From assembly GCF_009861505.1 (NCBI RefSeq), contig NZ_WTFT01000009.1:250908-314907 (forward strand): DNA of 64,000 bases. Direction: 5' to 3'. The stretch comes from Pseudomonas izuensis. GTDB taxonomy: Bacteria; Pseudomonadota; Gammaproteobacteria; Pseudomonadales; Pseudomonadaceae. This document shows positions 62,075 to 64,000 of this stretch, one piece after another (within the stretch, counting starts at the first letter, position 1; each line of letters begins with the position of its first letter). A model generated the notes under the pieces. That model was not told where the DNA came from. It saw nothing but the letters and a program-made list of their open reading frames with translations, and did no database searches. Both the position numbers and the translations under genes were made by a program.

Positions 62075-63675
62075 TCGCCAAACGCCTTGCTTTTAAGCTT
62101 CTGATAACGCGGATAACGCGCATCGGTATCAGGCATCAAACCGACCATTTTCAGGCAGCTGCGACATTCTTCGAGTACGGCCGACGGCACGCTGGTATCG
62201 GTGCCATGCAGCAGGGCCTGTGCCAGATTCAACGCGATACTGATGTTCTTCGGTTGCAGCACCAGGGCTTTGCGGAACACTTCTCGGGCTTCTACCAGGT
62301 TACCGGTTTTGTACACGCGAACGCCTTGTCGGTTGAGATCAGCGGCGGCGTTGCCGGAATTGAGGATGGTCGGGTCATCCGTGAGCTTGGCAATGTCCTT
62401 CATGACCGCCGGATCGTCACCGTAGATTTCGACACAGTTTTTCAGCATTGACGTGCCGGCCTCTGCCTGACCGAGCATCTGCAATTGCTTGGCCACCAAT
62501 AATGCAGCCTCCGCACTCATGAACTGCTCCATGCCATCGAGGCGCATCAACGCTTGCTCAGTGAGCTTTTCCGCGGTCTCGGCATCGTTGAGCAACAGAC
62601 TGGTGGCCTTCATCAACCGTGCACGAATTTGCAGGCCGGGGTCGGACGGATTCTCCTTGGCCACCGCGCTCAGCGTTGTATTGATTTCCAGCCGGGTCCG
62701 GGTATCCAGGCCTTTTTCACTGCCTTTGCTGATCAAGGCGTGGGCCAGTCCGAGGTTACTTTCAGCATCCTTGAAACGCGATTGAGCGCCTTGGTTAACA
62801 GCCTGGCGGTAGGCTTTGGACGCCGTGTCAAAATCTTCGTTGGTCATCGCCAACTTGCCCAACTGCGCCTGGCGACGCACTGCCAAGGGTGACAGGCGAA
62901 TCGCTTCTTCCAATACCCTTTGAGCTGACCTGGTATCCCCCTCAGCGACCAGTACGTCCGCCATACCGTCGTAGAGGGCTGGCATCATCGGGAAGACTTT
63001 CAGCGCCTTTTCGTAGACGCCTTTGGCCTGAGCCACCTGGCCACGCTTGAACAGCAACTTACCCAACCCCGCAAATGCCCACGGCAATGGACGATCGGCA
63101 ATGATGCTGTCGTAAAGACGCTCGAGGGCTTCGTTCTGATTCAGGTCGCGCAACGCATCAGCGCGGTAACGCAGGCACAAAGGCGAATAACGGATATCTT
63201 GCTTGCACAGGGCAATGCAGGCGTTAAGGACCTCAACCGGTTTTCCCCGGTCGAGGGCCTGCAGAATTGGCTTGAGCAGGGTCTTGCGCTGCTCCAGGCG
63301 CTCAAGGCGTTGGGCCAGGCCGGAACGGTTGAAAGGCTTGGTCAGATAGGCATCCGGTTCGTGCTCCAGCGCGCTGAGCACCATGGCCTGGCTGGTTTCT
63401 GCGGTCACCATGACAAATACACTTTCATGGCTGATCAGCTTCTCAATCATCAGGTCTTCGAGTACCTGCTGACCGTTCTTCTTGCCATCACCCAGATGGA
63501 AATCCTGCAGGATGAAATCGTAGGATTTCTGCGAGCACATCTTCAACGCCTGTTCGCCAGTGTCGGCTGTATCCACATCCTTGACGCCCAACTCTCGCAG
63601 CATTGACCTGACGGAACTGCGGAAGTCCGAAAAATCATCGACGATCAGAAAACTCTTTTGGTGATACGACAACAT
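62071..63675 (-). CDS. Response regulator with C-terminal tetratricopeptide repeats
   Basis: A 534-residue protein. The receiver (residues 8-130) has IVDDFSD, phospho-acceptor D58 (FILQDFHLGDGKKNGQQVL) and DAYLTKPFNRSGL. No DNA-binding or enzymatic output follows. Instead there are about eight TPR-like units (for example PWAFAGLGKLLFKRGQVAQAKGVYEKALKVFP and VRVYKTGNLVEAREVFRKALVLQPKNISIALNLAQALL). Phosphorylation would therefore modulate a protein-protein interaction. The start has only a weak ribosome-binding site. It is the first gene of a pair with the soluble kinase. The upstream 325 bp to the window end show a palindrome but no gene I can support. Confidence 0.87.
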   Translation of the reverse strand: MLSYHQKSFLIVDDFSDFRSSVRSMLRELGVKDVDTADTGEQALKMCSQKSYDFILQDFHLGDGKKNGQQVLEDLMIEKLISHESVFVMVTAETSQAMVLSALEHEPDAYLTKPFNRSGLAQRLERLEQRKTLLKPILQALDRGKPVEVLNACIALCKQDIRYSPLCLRYRADALRDLNQNEALERLYDSIIADRPLPWAFAGLGKLLFKRGQVAQAKGVYEKALKVFPMMPALYDGMADVLVAEGDTRSAQRVLEEAIRLSPLAVRRQAQLGKLAMTNEDFDTASKAYRQAVNQGAQSRFKDAESNLGLAHALISKGSEKGLDTRTRLEINTTLSAVAKENPSDPGLQIRARLMKATSLLLNDAETAEKLTEQALMRLDGMEQFMSAEAALLVAKQLQMLGQAEAGTSMLKNCVEIYGDDPAVMKDIAKLTDDPTILNSGNAAADLNRQGVRVYKTGNLVEAREVFRKALVLQPKNISIALNLAQALLHGTDTSVPSAVLEECRSCLKMVGLMPDTDARYPRYQKLKSKAFGE

Positions 63676-63761
63676 CGAAGATTTCCAGGCAATTTAAGAG
63701 GAAGAACCGAAAGGCAGATACATGAACCAGATCAGCTTCACCGCCCCTTTCAGCGCGCAGA

Positions 63762-63787
63762 TGATAGCTAGTAGCCATAGGCTATCA
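63762..63787. repeat. Inverted repeat upstream of the TPR regulator gene
   Basis: TGATAGC (63762-63768) and GCTATCA (63781-63787) flank TAGTAGCCATAG, a 7-bp stem about 87 bp upstream of the start codon. It may be an operator or a hairpin. Nothing else recognisable lies in 63676-64000. Confidence 0.4.
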
Positions 63788-64000
63788 AGCGATTTCTCTT
63801 TGGCAGCCGTAACGATTGGAAGCTGCAAAAATTGAAGATCGCTGTGATCCCATGGTTATCGGCCAGTGGTAGCGTTCTCTTGAAGCATCAGGCGTGCATT
63901 CGCGGTTTTGCCCAGCAAAAAAATCGAGATCGTTGGGGGTGTGGAAACGGGAATTTTCGTCGCGCCACTTTCCGGCGGACAAAACAAAACCCCTACCTGC

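Noticed and set aside
63785..63982. A 65-codon frame at the right edge
   Set aside because: No ribosome-binding site or family resemblance. It overlaps a palindrome and reads as non-coding, though a partial gene beyond the edge cannot be judged.

Overview
The window is chromosomal DNA of a fluorescent Pseudomonas (P. fluorescens group). The evidence is GC-rich coding bias, recognisable Pseudomonas orthologues (GacS, PcpS, FabA/FabB, LdhA, PirR/PirS-like, PhoP/PhoQ, FlgZ) and many intergenic REP palindromes. Gene order matches several separate stretches of P. aeruginosa PAO1 as I recall them: PA1608-1624, PA0925-0936, PA0948-0953, PA1156-1183, and the flg/che cluster. No tRNA, rRNA, CRISPR array, prophage or insertion sequence was recognised.

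Layout. 1-7.9 kb (minus strand): end of an AI-2E-family permease gene, DUF4892 protein, glutathione transferase, two alpha/beta hydrolases, hotdog thioesterase, acyl-CoA synthetase, then gpsA-DUF4389-sixA. 8.1-13.1 kb (plus): TonB-dependent receptor, periplasmic binding protein and a PA1611-like hybrid sensor kinase in one tight operon. 13.3-15.1 kb: fabA-fabB with its own operator-like palindrome and terminator. 15.4-22 kb: small orphan gene, DUF2058, mazG, relA, rlmD, cysM. 22-28.3 kb: a YhcG/DUF1016 nuclease gene where PAO1 has pirA, then PirS/PirR-like two-component genes, then divergent gacS. 28.5-35.7 kb: ldhA, zinc-ribbon protein, META lipoprotein, TlpA-like lipoprotein, arsC-wrbA-DUF2069, a divergent Tag-like protein, ttcA, Yip1 protein, sprT. 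35.8-46.7 kb: CoA transferase/racemase, dctA (sigma-54 promoter), AraC regulator, small exported protein-phoP-phoQ, dienelactone hydrolase, pcpS, RstA/RstB-like system. 47.4-50.3 kb: nrdA behind tandem NrdR boxes and a DnaA box. 50.6-58.4 kb: flgBCDE, cheV-cheR, flgA, flgM-flgN-flgZ. 58.5-63.7 kb: MFS transporter, glutamine-synthetase-like enzyme, and a soluble histidine kinase with a TPR response regulator.

How it works together. The window is rich in signal transduction: GacS, a PA1611-like kinase, PirRS-like, PhoPQ, RstAB-like and an orphan-looking HK/TPR-REC pair. Regulatory DNA readable by eye includes two sigma-54 promoters in the flagellar region (flgB, flgA) and one for dctA, a sigma-28 promoter for flgM, four GTTCAG-type repeats at exact 11-bp spacing before the phoP operon, paired NrdR boxes before nrdA, and Fur-like boxes before the PirR-like gene. 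Fifteen paired REP elements (REPIN-like) punctuate the gaps; one supplies the 3' end of the PirS-like gene.

The best candidate for something undescribed is the receptor / binding protein / hybrid kinase operon, which looks like an outer-membrane-to-cytoplasm sensing line that may feed the Gac/Rsm or HptB network. PAO1 comparisons are from memory and were not searched.
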